Below are positions 34,753 through 46,789 of a DNA stretch of 64,000 bases, one piece after another; within the stretch, counting starts at the first letter, position 1; each line of letters opens with the position of its first letter. Source of the DNA: Amphiura filiformis (lineage: Eukaryota; Echinodermata; Ophiuroidea; Amphilepidida; Amphiuridae); the NCBI RefSeq assembly GCF_039555335.1, contig NW_027305506.1:868001-932000 (forward strand), given 5' to 3'. The notes beneath the pieces are model-generated. The model searched no databases. It saw only the letters and a program-made list of their open reading frames with translations, and had not been told where the DNA came from. Position numbers and translations under genes: made by a program.

Positions 34753-34950
34753 GGGTCAGAATTTCGGCGTGAATCAGAGAATCGATTCTTGCAAAGATTC
34801 TCGTAAACAGATTTGCGTGAATCAAAGTTGATTCCCGCAAACGTTTGTAGTTTACACAGAAGTTGATTTGCGAGAATCAAATGATTCCCGCAAATTTATT
34901 CTGCAAGAATCAAGATTGATTCTTGCACTGTGAAATGAAATTCTGACCCG
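34753..34950. mobile_element. 198-bp fold-back MITE
   Basis: GGGTCAGAATTTC at the left and GAAATTCTGACCC at the right are a 13-bp perfect inverted pair. The interior is filled with gaatcaa, gattcccgcaa and gattcttgca words in both orientations. The flanks agttgtgc and ggttgtgt may be a decayed 8-bp target duplication, which would fit a hAT-like element. Confidence 0.75.
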
Positions 34951-35949
34951 GTTGTGTAAGTGTAAATAAATTATTATAAGATTATGTTTTATATAATCGT
35001 GGTGGAGGGAATATGCCATGGGTATGATGAGCTACTGAGAAAGAGTGTAGCGCGCCACAAAGCAGCGATGAGCGCAAGATACGACTGAGCTAGTTGGAGT
35101 ATATCACAGATATCAGAGAAAGTGCAGTGACAGTGGCTATTATTATTCTTGTTTTGAAAACCAAATACACATTTAAATTCTTAATAGTGTAACTATGTGA
35201 CTGTCCAGGACAAACGGTGTAAAGTTGCAATGTTCAATTTTTAGATTTTAAATAAGTTACAATGTCCAACAAATATGACAAATGGGTTTTAAAATGATGT
35301 ATCACATGTGATAATTGCTTGGTAAATAGTCACTCAAATGATAAATAATTCTCTTGAAATTCCTTTGTTTTATCGAGTTTAAGCTATATCTCTGAATAGG
35401 CCCTGGTGAATTTACACCTGGTTTGTGGATGGGCACATTTGTGACCGGTTACCACAAACCCATGCAGAAACATAGCAGATTTGGTTTAATAGATTTTGAT
35501 GTAGCACTTTCAAGAAGAGTCGGTCAGGCGTTTTTTGTTTGTTTGTTTTTTTGGAAGCTAAAATTACCCTAAAATTTCACCAAAATCTAAAAAATCTGAA
35601 AAAAATCTGAAAATGTTTTGCAAACATATTTTCTAAAATGTTCAGCCAAAATTAATAAATTTTGGGCAAAAAACGGCTGATTTTACATGATTTTAGCAAA
35701 ATTCTCCAAACGCCAAAATGGGATCGGTCGGGCCCGTAGAACAGGGTTTTTTTTTTGTCGCTTTATGGGCAGCTGTTTGAAGAAATAGACCTTTTGGGGC
35801 ACTGCACAAAGTCCATTCTGGGAGGGTTTTAGTAGATTTAGGAAAAATTTAGGGTGATAGTAGGCGAACTGTCAGGTGGAAGTTTAGGGACGGGGAGATT
35901 CTGAGCAGAATTCAGGTGATTTTTTTTACTTTGGTGAATTAGGCAAACT
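34951..35949. other. no gene seen; decayed dispersed repeat
   Basis: About 35519-35760 holds ggtcggtcgggc-like and agaacagggtttttttttt words that recur near 18893 and 20740, likely an old repeat copy whose limits I cannot set. Confidence 0.4.
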
Positions 35950-36112
35950 TGTACCTGAGTCCGCCTCATCCGAATCAAAGCAGAGCTGAGTCCATTTGAA
36001 TCCGAGTCCTTTTGTGTTCGAGTCCGACTTTGAATTCAACTCTGGGGTGCTGAGTCCGAGCCGAGTCCAACAAAACTACGAACCGAGTTATGACTTGAGT
36101 CCGGTCTCAGTC
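35950..36112. repeat. degenerate GAGTCC repeat block
   Basis: The hexamer gagtcc and near variants (gaatcc, gagttc) recur about a dozen times. A similar block lies at 41665-41765. It looks like a decayed short-unit satellite. Confidence 0.7.
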
Positions 36113-36916
36113 AAAGACCATGTTCAAAATTGAAGTTGCAGACTTTTTATCAAAGATTCCAAACAGAGAAGAAACAATCCCATTGTACATACATTTATAG
36201 TGGATACAGCCACAATGTGTGCAAAGTTTCAAGAATAATAATGACATCACAAAATTAAAAGCAACACCGAAATGGAGAAATGTACCTTTAAATATTAACT
36301 GTAATGATGAAGAATGTAAAGGTTTCAATGAATTAACTTAATTTGAGGACTATTTAAAATTGAATTTATACAATTTCAGAAAGTTTCTTTTGAAACCTCT
36401 CAAGGGTGAATCCTAATTTTAATTTAATCATTATTATTGAAATTTTTCCTTTTTCTATTCACTTTCCTATTTGAACATGTATGCTGTACACACTGACAAG
36501 GTGGATTTACCACATGGCCAGATGGGCCTGAGCCCAAGATCCAGGCAGGGAGACCCAAATTTAGGTGGATAAAATAAAAAAATTTAAGAAGGAAAGTGGG
36601 AAAATTTAGTAAAGCACTGGTTTGGAATGCGAGTTGCATGGGTGGGTTGGGTGATGGTGTAACACATGGATCCAGATAGCTAGGGCCCCAATTTTTGGCT
36701 TGGTCAGGGTCCTGCAGGCATGAGAATTTTCAGTTTAAAAACTGAATTCAGTTTTTTTATAGTCAAAATTTCCGCAACTTTATTTAATTTCAGCCTGTTT
36801 TTGGTACTTTTTGCCCAATTTCACGCACATTTTCAGTTTTTTCAGTTTTTTTTAGGAAAGTGCAGTCTCATGCCTGGTCCTGAAGTAAAGGTAAATCCTG
36901 CCCTGGCTGCACACTA
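36113..36916. other. no gene seen
   Basis: No supported feature. Confidence 0.4.
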
Positions 36917-37467
36917 TGGGCTATTCCAAATGTATTCCACCCCCCATGGAAGACATTAAAAAAATACAATTCCAGCTGGAATTGAGATGTGTCTAGAATT
37001 CCAGCAGTCATTTTAAACACAGATTCCGGCTGGAGGGTATGGAAGACATTGAGATTAGGTGAAATTCTGGCTGCTAAAATAAACGAAAAAACAAGAGTGG
37101 GGATTGTGAAAGGCCATGATGTGCCTATGGAAGACATTCACATTTCCTAATATTCCGGCTGGAAAATGGTCAAAAATGCTCCAATTCCGGCAGAATCTTC
37201 ACTTATGATCACCATCTCGATTAACCTATGAAAGACATTTACTTGAATTCTGGCTGGAAACAAAAAATGTTCTAATTCCAGCTGCAACCCTATGGAAGAC
37301 ATTTACATTTACGTGAATTCCGGCTGGCCATATTAGACATATTACCACAATTCCGGCAGTGTCTTCCATGGAGTTTTCCTGACATGTGAATTCCGGCTGT
37401 CAATTTAGCCCCGAATTCCGGAAGTGTCTTCCATAGGGGGGGTGTGGAATACATCTGGAATAGCCCA
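36917..37467. mobile_element. MITE family D, long copy with internal repeats
   Basis: The ends TGGGCTATTCCAAATGTATT and, on the complement of the right end, TGGGCTATTCCAGATGTATT are inverted over about 40 bp, through ccaccccccatggaagaca. The interior repeats the words attccggctgg and tatggaagacatt about eight times, which makes this copy longer than its relatives at 40755-40938 and 60830-60919. It is non-coding. Confidence 0.9.
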
Positions 37468-38051
37468 ATGTACATGTATTGCAGTGATTGTAGTGTGCTG
37501 CACCTGGGTAGGCCTACTAGACTACATTGTAACAGCCTGCTGCCTGTGTGTACTTTGTAACACCTACTACATTATGTACATGTATGCACTATGCTCCATG
37601 TCTCATTCATGCACTGACTGATACATTGTACGGTAGACCTACTACAAGTAATTACACCTTTACATGCATGATTTTTGTGTTCAGATTTCATCTAGATTTC
37701 AGGTGTCAAAATGTTTATAGAAGAGGAAATTGACTGGACATCAATTCATGAAAATAATTTTAAATATTAATGCAACACATCTCGGATGTTTTCAGTAGCC
37801 ACATCTTGTTCAGGGGGTAAAGTAACTTTCAAAGGGGAGGCAACATTTGACGAAAATGGTCCAAAATGGGCCGAGACACCTTAAAATAATATCAGGGTGG
37901 CCAGCATCCCATGGGGACTTGTCACGGGGGAAGCTGCCCCACTTAAATACATCACACACTGGATAGCTCTGAATCCTTTACATTGTTCAGATTGTTAGCT
38001 GTAAAGAAGTCAATTGAATCTTTTAATTCATATTTTGTCAGTGTGAGTTGG
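37468..38051. other. no gene seen
   Basis: No supported feature. Confidence 0.4.
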
Positions 38052-38097
38052 CGAATCCACAAGGAAGGCAAGATCCACATCAATGCACACTCCTGGG

Positions 38098-40326
38098 ATC
38101 CCTTACCGAAATGAAAGCCTTCATTAGGCAGTTATTAGGCAGTCTGTTAAGCAGTTAATACAGGCAGTCACTTGAAGCTGTTGATATATGAAGCTCTATA
38201 TAGACCTGAAAGCACATAGGCAGTACCTAGACCTGTAAAATGGGCAAAATGAAGCACTATAGGCAGTTCTTAGACCTTCACCTTCAGCTCTAATTTAGGC
38301 AGTTCACCTCAAATGAAGCTCTAATTTAGGCAGTCATCGACCTCAAAAGAAGCACTAATTTAGGCAGTTGACTGCCTAAAATGAAGCTCTAATTTAGGCA
38401 GTCGACAATCTCTAATGAAGCTCTAATTTAGGCAGTCAAATGAAGCTCTAAATTAGGCAGTTGATTGCCTCAGATGAAGCTCTAATCCAAGCAGTTGCAG
38501 GGACATGCCCCCGGGGACATGCCTTTTGAGGAGAGTGAGAGCAATCACTCTAGCTGCTCTCCTTAAATCCGATAAAGGAGAGTGAGTTTTAGCTCTCCTT
38601 AGTTTACCATTTTCTCCTTACATTCTATTGTAAATGCACTATGAAACAGCTCTCCTTAAAGGCTCCATCAGACCTAAAACGTTCTCCTGCAATTCCAAAA
38701 AGACAGTCCTTGCAGTCGTCAACTGCCTCAAATAAAACGGAAGCTTGTGATTTTACAGGAAGATCGCTGGACGTCTCCCGATTTGCTGTGGAAACTTGTT
38801 TTCATGAATCGAAGTACTTACTTTCCATTTTGGTTATTAATTATTGGGGAATGTTTGATTGTAGCATGCCCTCAGCTGACAATCAATCATGCCATAATAT
38901 ATTTCAATGAAGCAACAAATTATTTTGATGATGCGTGAGATTTTACTCATTTTCCAGCGTTTTGCGTGAGATTTACTACCTAGGAGTGAGATTATACTAC
39001 CCTGGCGTGAGACCGTGAGAAAGTGACCCAATGCGTGAGACTCGCGGCCAATGCGCGTGTGCACCGCGTGCGAAACCAGGAGTTGAGTGGTTACAAACAC
39101 AGGAATTCGAGGAGGTTAGACCCAAAAAGCAGTAATACAAGGATCTTCTAAAAGTGGAGAACCCTAGGGGGGTTAGGACGTCTTTTCCGGCATTTCCTTC
39201 AATTCGAGGAGATCCATAATTGTATTTGTGCTAAGTTCTCCTCACACACCTCCTCACATTCCTCTGAAAACTCCTCGTTTTGTATGTAAAGTGTGCAGTT
39301 TAATACACTTCACACACTATGCTTTTCTGTCTCTTCGTTTAGACTGCACTACGAGGATAGGTGTGAGAGTTGACAGTCCTGTTCCTGATTAAACACTAAA
39401 TGATTTTGAGTCCCAAGCATAAATTGTACACCATATAATGACATGATATAACACAAAATAAAATGCAAAACTAAAATCCAAGGCCCGGACAATTTTGTTT
39501 AACAATTAAAGTTTCAGATTAGCCAGATTCCTAGGTGCCAACCCGGGCCCATCAGTACACCACATGCTATACTTTGCGGCATATTGTACCACTATATACC
39601 TCCGATCCCAAACCTTTTAGATGTATCAGTTATATATTGCCAATGATAAGAATCCAATTTGCAGTACGTTGCTAGAAAGCAAGGTTATCACAGAAAATTT
39701 TGGATACGCAAGTGCATACTGCAAAATTCAGCAGCCTGTGCACACATTAAATGTACATGCAGTTGATAAGCTTACAACATTTATACTAGCTGCTTGCAAT
39801 GCAACCCTGCAAGCCTTCAATTTACCTGTGCACCAACAGATGTACATGTATATAGTCATCTGTAGTATAAAATTCCCCATAAAGAATGAATGATTTGTGT
39901 GAAGACAGACACCATTAAAACACCACCATCTAAAGAACAGCTTGTTGAATCCAACAGCAGATTTGAAATGGCAGTTGGTGATCATGTGACCGGGTCATGA
40001 CTTATGCAAATTAGCTTCTGACTGTCTATTAGGTCTGACTGCCTATTAGAGCTTCATTTAGAGCTTCATTTTGATGATGAAAAAATCATAAGTATTAGAG
40101 CTTCATTTTGATTAGATAAAAAAATCAAAGTATTAGAGCTTCATATAGTGACTGCCTATTATAGACCTTCATATCTGTCAAGCTCTTTGACTGCCTAAGT
40201 CACAGGCCTTCAACTGCCTAATTTTCCAGCAACTTCTTGCTGATAGTTTGATTAGGCAGTCATTTGTCTTCAACTGCCTATGAACTGCCTATTAACTGTC
40301 TTAGGCAGTTGTGTTTGGTAAGGGAT
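38098..40326. mobile_element. ~2.2-kb inverted-repeat element with AGGCAGT-rich ends
   Basis: ATCCCTTACC at the left and GGTAAGGGAT at the right are inverted. Inside each end, for about 400 bp at the left and 300 bp at the right, the words ttaggcagt and gaagctctaat (or complements) recur more than a dozen times, as subterminal repeats facing opposite ways. The interior has ctctcctta repeats (38545-38660) and a gcgtgaga cluster (38935-39040). Open frames up to 90 codons in it are unrecognised, so it appears non-autonomous. No clear target duplication. Confidence 0.75.
38935..39065 (+). repeat. GCGTGAGA cluster
   Basis: Five or six copies of gcgtgaga(tt) or gagtgagatt lie at irregular spacing. 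The sequence from about 39005 (gtgagaccgtgagaaagtg, then acccaatgcgtgaga) is the complement of the last 55 bp of the window. Confidence 0.75.
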
Positions 40327-40504
40327 GTGTATCAATGTGAACTTCTCATGTGCATGCAGATGATGGCATCGTACCATATGAGTTCCCTATACATGCACAC
40401 TTTGTAACACACAATTACAAGAAACATGGTCACTTTCCAATGCGCATCGCCGAGTGCCATGTAGACAGTTGCTATTATTGATGCGGATCTCAGGAGTGCA
40501 CATT

Positions 40505-40742
40505 GGGCAACTCCACACAGAATTTAGGGAAGGCGAGATGCACATCAATGTTCACTCCTGGGATTCACATTGATAAACACACATGTGAATTTTAATGACA
40601 TTGCACCATGAAGGCCCTACACACACCGTAACATGGTGTAACGCACTACGCGATCATTTCCCAGATGCTGCATGATCTGAGCATTGATGCGGATCCCAAG
40701 AGTGCACATTGATGCGAATTTCTCTTCCATGTGGAGTTGCCC
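40505..40742. mobile_element. 238-bp MITE (same family as the outer complex)
   Basis: GGGCAACTCCACACAGAA at the left pairs with the right end gtggagttgccc. Inside, catcaatgttcactcctggg pairs with the complement of gatcccaagagtgcacattg. It abuts family D at 40755. Confidence 0.8.
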
Positions 40743-40754
40743 ATTGATCCATAT

Positions 40755-40938
40755 TGGGCTATTCCAGTTGAAATCCATACACCCCTATGGAAGACATGTC
40801 ATTTATTCTCCTACACATGCAGTGTAGATTTCAAATAGAGTAACCCACTCAGGTATCCCCATTTGAAATTTACACTCCCTGTGTGGAAGATTAAGGTCAT
40901 GTCTTCCATAGTGGGCATATTTCAACTGGAATAGCCCA
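40755..40938. mobile_element. MITE family D, short copy
   Basis: TGGGCTATTCCAGTTGAAAT at the left and its complement (caactggaatagccca) at the right, then ccatacacccctatggaaga pairing with tcttccatagtgggcatatt. About 184 bp, non-coding. Confidence 0.9.
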
Positions 40939-42144
40939 TTGATGCATATCTTTCTCCTGTGTCTCCTCTATGGAACAAGTTCACTTTGCTCACAAGACTG
41001 CATGTACTCTTATTTATAACAAAACTGGTGACAAATATTATTTTGTATAAATTTGAGATGAAAAAATGTTTGGAATTGATATCACATTAGTTTCAAGAAA
41101 TTAATCCTAATTTTCAAAGTAGACCCCTAAATTTAAAAGTGATTAAAAAAAAAAGAAAAACAAAAAAAACTGGAAAAACATTTCAAGAAATTTTTTAATA
41201 CTAGTATTCTGAAGTATCAATTTATATATATTTTTTAAATCAATATTAATTATTATTTCTTATTCATCATTTTAATATTCCCCATCCAGATACACATACA
41301 GCTACATGTATCATGTAGGCCTATTCTGGACACATGCCCATAATGTGTGACAGTTTGAGCACCTTCTGCCATCTGTGCTTTTGCCGAGGCAGGCTTGGGA
41401 TTAGTGTGCATCTAAGTCTAATGAATAGAGAGTTAAGTTTAGGATTTCTAGGCCAAGTTAATGAAACTTGGGTATAAGTGTCCACATTTGCACCATTAGT
41501 GATATGATTATGCTAATGGACAATATAAACCTAAATAATTTAATGGATGTATATGGGACATAAAAATTAATTGGAAAATTTAAGACTACAAAATTTGGAT
41601 CAGTTTTGAGATCCAACCAATGTTTTCAGATATTAGAATGTTTCCTCATCTTACACTGATTTGATTGGACTGGACTTGGTTCGAGTCCAAGTCCTAGTCC
41701 AAGCCAAGTCTTTTCATGTCCGAGCCAAATCCAAGTCCGGCAAAAAAGTGAACTTGAGTCCGGACTCAAGATATGGTGCAATGTGTAAATCCCGGGTATC
41801 AATGTTCTTTCGATATTAGTGTCAAAGTTGCTTCGAGAAATAAAGTGGAGGATTGTTTTAATTGCACAGCAATGAATAGTGAGTGACAAAAACCACCAAG
41901 CAATGATATGGGTAAAGAAATATCTATATAAAAGTAAGGATCTGCCAACATGTTCAGGGATCAGGGTTTACTTTAACGCACAAAACACGCGTATTTACGC
42001 GTTCAGGCACTTTTCTGACTCCTTCACATCCATAGTCCCAAAGTACAATGCGTACAAAATCTTGAAAACGTACACGTTCAGATATTGCAAGATTTGAATA
42101 GAGAAACACCCGATATTGTACATTTATATAGGACTTACTCCCGA
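40939..42144. other. no gene seen; second GAGTCC block at 41665-41765
   Basis: Contains a degenerate block of gagtcc and caagtcc words like that at 35950-36112. Otherwise AT-rich with no supported gene. Confidence 0.5.
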
Positions 42145-42610
42145 TTTGCCAATTTAGGCCCTATTTTTAACACAACTTATAGGTCTAATGGGGAAAACGT
42201 GACAACGAAAGGCTTTATGGCTTTTCAACCATTGTGTCAACTGTTCGAACTTAAAATTTTACACAGTAATAGTGCCAAAATGGTCCACCAAATCGCTTCA
42301 ATTAGGTCTTCATTTTGCAAAATTTTCCAAGTTCTAAGGGGGGAACATCACCCTGCGCAGTTGATAAACAAATGGCCACTTTCACTTCTGCTTTCGACAT
42401 TTGCCAATGTATGTTTAACACAATTTATAGGCCTACCATAATCGGGAAAACTTGCCTTCCATGAAAGACTCCATGGAATGCGCATTTCACAAATGTTCGG
42501 CTTTTTTAAACTAAAATTTTACACATTAATAATGCCAAAATGATCCACCAAATTGCTTCACTAGGTCTTCATTTTGCAAAAGTTTCTTACTTCTCAGGGG
42601 GCATTTTTAA
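42145..42610 (+). repeat. two-copy tandem repeat, unit ~245 bp
   Basis: Copy 1 (about 42145-42385) and copy 2 (about 42396-42610) share aaattttacaca, aatgccaaaatg, tccaccaaat and taggtcttcattttgcaaaa. A 118-codon frame covers copy 1 but is not kept in copy 2, so I treat it as chance. The right end runs into gatccgccactg, a common end of small transposons. Confidence 0.8.
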
Positions 42611-42685
42611 ATATTATTATTTTCTTCTAAAATTGCCCCCACCCCCTTCTAGTTCTGACTGCTCTAGATCCGCCACTGCTCCAAA

Positions 42686-43016
42686 CAGTGGCATAGATTT
42701 CTTTCTCGGGGAGGGGGGGGGGGGGGGGAAAAAATGTCTTGAAGTATAGTGAATCCAGCACCTTTTGGAGAAAGAAAAAAATTTTGCCATTTTGAAGCTA
42801 AACTGTTGAAACATGGTGCAAAAGTGGAATAAATTCGCGCGAAGCACGCAAAAATTTGCACTTTAGGGGCTAAAATGGCCAAATATGAGGTTAATTTGGT
42901 CAGAAGCCCACATACAGGCGTCAACATTGGGGGATGATTGTATGGACCATCTCCCTGGCAAAATATTGGGGGAGATCCCCCCCCTCCTCCGGATCTACGC
43001 ATATGGCTCCAAAAAC
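42686..43016. mobile_element. MITE family B, copy 2
   Basis: Starts cagtggcatagatttcttt, shares gtgaatccagca, cgcgcgaagc, tacaggcgtcaacattgggg and tggaccat with the copy at 1691-2033, and ends ggatctacgcatatgg. A G run of about 22 bp lies near 42711-42729. No target duplication was found here. Confidence 0.85.
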
Positions 43017-44320
43017 ACACATATTGTTAAAAATGTCTTCAAAAATAATATTATAAAAATTATACCCCTTGGACAATGTTTTTGACTCCTTCATAGGAAA
43101 AATTCACAATTGAAAGGGTCAAAAAAATTTGAAAATACCCCTTCAGCAAAATGCTTAAAGAAAACCCTGTCTGGGATGGGTCACACATTCTTGTGAAGTG
43201 AATGTACATATTTTTATAATAAACTCCTGTTTATTCCACAGGAAATGTGCACCATATAGTGCATTATGGTATGAGGTGCTAGTTCAAATCCTTTTTGTGA
43301 AGTAAATTAATATAAGCATCCAGGACCTCTGTAAGTGAATATTCAGAGTTTGGTGCTGAATAGAACTAAATTGGGTGGATTATGGGAGGTTTTTTGTGGA
43401 TTTGGGGCAATTTTAGAGGTTGTAAGCGGATCTCCAGGGATTTTATCGTGTGGACTTTGGTAGGGGGGTGTCTGCCTCCTCTCGCCCCTGGCTACATACC
43501 TGAGCTTGATGGGTGGTTCCTTAAACCAGATTTGAACTAGTATCACACAAGGTCTGCCTTATTCATGTTCTTCTCATCTTGTTTGTGTTGTTGTCTACTT
43601 CACAAGGCAATTCATAATAGAATGAAAAGAGGCCTGCAACCGTAATGCAAAAATGTAACAAAAACCAATTTTAGGAAAGGTAATTTCATGTATGTGTAAT
43701 GTGTTTATTTGTTATTTTTTTGTTTGCTTTGGTGGAGGATATGTATGTAATCAGTCATTTTGATGATACATGTAACAATTATTGTAAATAGGGAAGGTTT
43801 CAAACCGCCATGTAATTATTAATTTCTCTTTCGATGTATTTGTACATAAACATGGTGAAATAAAGGAAACTGAAACTGTATTTTTATGATCCATTCAAGC
43901 TCAGAGGATGATTTAAGTACTACCCAACACCCCACTGGGTTAACTGTGGAACATGTGAGCAGTGTGAGTAACATAACACCACTGATTTGCTATGCTGCAT
44001 AGAAGTACATGGTTAAATTTGAATGTGTATTTACATTAAAAAGGCTGTGAACATGCTGGTTGATTTCACATTTTATGTTATCTACAGAAGGTGTGAATTA
44101 TCCTAAAATACACATCACTTTTGTTCTGAAATCGACCAAGTAATAATGACACACACACACAATTTTGCACATCTTTTGCACAGAATTCAATGGGATTTGA
44201 AAAGTAAAGTGGCAGTTGAAACTCTAGTGATAACACTTTTGCAGTGCATGATGGGGCTTCCTTAAATCATCCTCTGATTCAAGATAGCATGTGAAATCAT
44301 GAAACACAATAATGTTAATA
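43017..44320. other. no gene seen
   Basis: Single-copy-like sequence with a short (AC)n near 44150-44162. No supported gene. Confidence 0.45.
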
Positions 44321-44628
44321 TTCCAGCAAACACAAAACATTGACAGAAAATGAACATTCAGAAAACATTTTTGAAAACTTTATTCAATACATTGTAACAT
44401 GTGTTGACAAAATATTTGCAGAAGTGTTTGCCAAAATATATTTTGCAATATCATTTTTACAACATTTTTAAATGTTGTGGTATAGTGTTCTTTCATATAA
44501 CATGTTTTCAAAATGTTTTCATGACCTTCATATAACCTGACATTTAAATGTTATTAAAACGTTTTGACCACAACCAAAACGTTTATTACACATTATAATG
44601 TTTTCAAACATTTTTGTGTTTGCTGGAA
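44321..44628. mobile_element. 308-bp MITE, TA target duplication
   Basis: TTCCAGCAAACACAAAACAT at the left; the right end is ttttgtgtttgctggaa. TA lies on each side (44319-44320, 44629-44630). The interior is rich in aacattttt and aaatgttt words facing both ways. TA duplication suggests a Tc1/mariner-like origin. Confidence 0.88.
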
Positions 44629-44901
44629 TATCAAGATTGAGGCATTGTCACACAGTTGTGAGCTGATGTTGAATTTTGAATTGTTGCAATGGTAATATTT
44701 CTTTGATGTTGTATTACAATGGTCAGCAAGATTTTTGTTACTTGTCGCCATCACATGGTATATGTAAATATGTTATAAACATTTTTATACACAGGTTTAA
44801 GGAACATCTTAATTTTTACTAAGTTTGTACTTGAATTGAGACTTAAAAAATATGGATAATTTAGTGCATATGTATTTATGTAACAGTTGTACAGTACTTT
44901 A

Positions 44902-45317
44902 GGGAGTGTTCATAAATCATAAATACTTTGGTGGGGGTTGGAAAATATGGGGGATCAAACAAAATTAGGTCCCACAAAGGGGGGATCAAAAATAAATTTG
45001 AGGGTAAAAGTCCGGGGTTTACATGTATGATAAGGCATGCACATTCCAAATTTTATGCGCGCATGAATGTTAGTATTTCAATTGTGTACTCTCATGCTTC
45101 AAATCAACAAAATTTGGCACACTTTACAATTTGGGTGTAACACTGTGACTCCAAATGGTAAGCTTTAGCTAATGAGTTAATAGCATATACTTTTGGTTTC
45201 TTTTTTAGGGCCTGGGGGGGTCAAACAATTTTAGACCATAAAAAGGGGATCAAAAATTTTTGATATCCAAGGTTCCAACTTTTCCAACCCCCCACCAAAA
45301 TATTTATGAACACTCCC
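44902..45317. mobile_element. MITE family A, copy 2, TTA target duplication
   Basis: GGGAGTGTTCATAAAT at the left and ATTTATGAACACTCCC at the right, then actttggtgggggttgg pairing with ccaaccccccaccaaa. TTA flanks both ends (44899-44901, 45318-45320). This 416-bp copy lacks the nested insert found in copy 1 and so shows its empty site. A small duplication (cataaat twice) lies in its left end. Confidence 0.92.
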
Positions 45318-45642
45318 TTAATCCATTCCTTGTGTAACTGTTGGATAAAAGTTGTATAGACTGTGGGGATGCTTGGGGATGTTATTGGCAAATAATGTAT
45401 AAATAGTGTCAATGTTGTGGGGACCAATTGTGTTGGAGCATTTTACAGGCTGCCCCAAAATGAATTATTGTATAGTTACAGTACATTGATACATGGTGTC
45501 CCAGAATGATCTGTACTAGGCAAGTTGACTTTTATTAGTTATATCATTGCTATTGGGTGTAGTTCTAACTTCTACAAGTCATGCAGTTTTGCTTTGGTAG
45601 GGATTTTAGATTTTAAAAAGTTGACATTTCTGATAGCCTATT

Positions 45643-45888
45643 CTGTGATGATATTTGATCAGTTTTGCCATCAAGCCATTATAAAGGAGGAAAAAAGAAT
45701 TTAACCCAGGACCTCGGGTTTACGAGAAGTTTTATATGTTGAATTTCCAGTCTGCCTAATTATGAAGCTCCAGTTTATGGCCAAGTGGTTAAGGCACAGG
45801 TCTTGTAAACCTGAGGTCCTGGGTTCAATTTTCCTCTTTCTTCATTTAATAATGGCCAGACAGCGAAACTGATAAAATATCATCATTG
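45643..45888. repeat. palindrome with a tRNA-Thr-like sequence in each arm
   Basis: The right arm contains, at about 45776-45835, ggccaagtggttaaggca (D-arm like), caggtcttgtaaacctg (anticodon arm with a TGT anticodon, as in tRNA-Thr) and cctgggttcaattttcc (T-arm like). The left arm repeats the 3' half of this in reverse at about 45688-45726. The arms pair further outward: gatgatatttgatcagttt with the complement of aaactgataaaatatcatc. No tRNA acceptor stem closes properly, so I do not call a working tRNA gene. It looks like a SINE that became a fold-back. Confidence 0.8.
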
Positions 45889-46613
45889 TTTGCTTATTCC
45901 TGTCGAAAAAAAAACGCTGTTTTTCATGTTTCTGGTAGAAATTGCAGAATATTTTGCAAAAATGGTGGATGCCAAGTTTGGCCAAAACGATCCATTTTAA
46001 AAATCTGTAATATCACTGACCATGTTCAGCAAAGTTATTTTGAAAGGAAAGGGAGGCATTTTTGTTGTGTCTTACTTCGAAACAAAATTCGAGATGTATT
46101 GATTGTTTATGTTTACGAAGGAATCCAGAATACAATGTAAAGCATTTGTCCCACTTGAGTGACCTAATAATAGTTCCTTTGGTGGCAGTTTTTAACATAA
46201 ATTATTGTGGTGCGAGGTTCATCATTTGAAATGCTGGCAGAGATTAATAGAGAAAATGGCTTGTCTTTTTATTTTGCTGCAGTGTGCATTATGTCCAACA
46301 TATATCAGCAAACCAGCAGCTATGAGAAAGTGAAGACGAGATTTGCAGCAAAGATTTGTTGAGCAAGTAATAGTCATTGTAATATGGAAATTTTTGGGTA
46401 CAAATTGGGGTACAAATCATACTAAAACAGACTTTTGCAACCAAAATACTTATATCTGAACTCATATTGACAAATTTAATTTGGTCCCATATCCAAAATT
46501 AGTCATCATATCACACTCTACATCAGTGCCAAATGTGGTGCTTTTCCTTTAAAAAAAAGTGCACGACTTGTCCAATATTATACCAATGGCAGCAGCAGCA
46601 ACTGGACGATGGT

Positions 46614-46789
46614 GATCAGTGGAGTCCGCAGATTTTCAAAAGTGGGTGAGGGGGCATGGGTCTCGATTCCCCCGACTGCTCAAAAATTTTTGGCTCGCTT
46701 CGCTTGTTGCAATTGGTAACCACATCATTTTCCTCCCAACTGGGTGCATTTCCTGCAACTAACTGACACAATTGGGCACCCCGTTACGT
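46614..46789. mobile_element. small CAGTGG-ended insert
   Basis: Starts cagtggagtccgcag and ends gttacgtacgccactg; gtgat occurs on both sides. The interior includes ggctcgcttcgcttg. The ends are short, so the call is tentative. Confidence 0.45.

Larger units (their letters stand above)
38052..40504. mobile_element. outer element of a nested complex
   Basis: The left part (agatccacatcaatgcacac, tcctgggat, 38071-38099) and the right part (gatgcggatctcaggagtgc, acattgggcaactcc, ending about 40515) are imperfect inverted repeats. They match the termini of the small element at 40505-40742. The 2.2-kb element at 38098-40326 lies inside. Limits are uncertain because the right end runs into the next copy. 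Confidence 0.5.

Noticed and set aside
42085-42441. 118-codon open frame
   Set aside because: It covers one copy of a tandem DNA repeat, is not kept in the second copy, and resembles no protein that I know.
45776-45835. Functional tRNA-Thr gene
   Set aside because: Anticodon and T arms are recognisable, but the acceptor stem does not pair and the sequence lies in a palindromic repeat.
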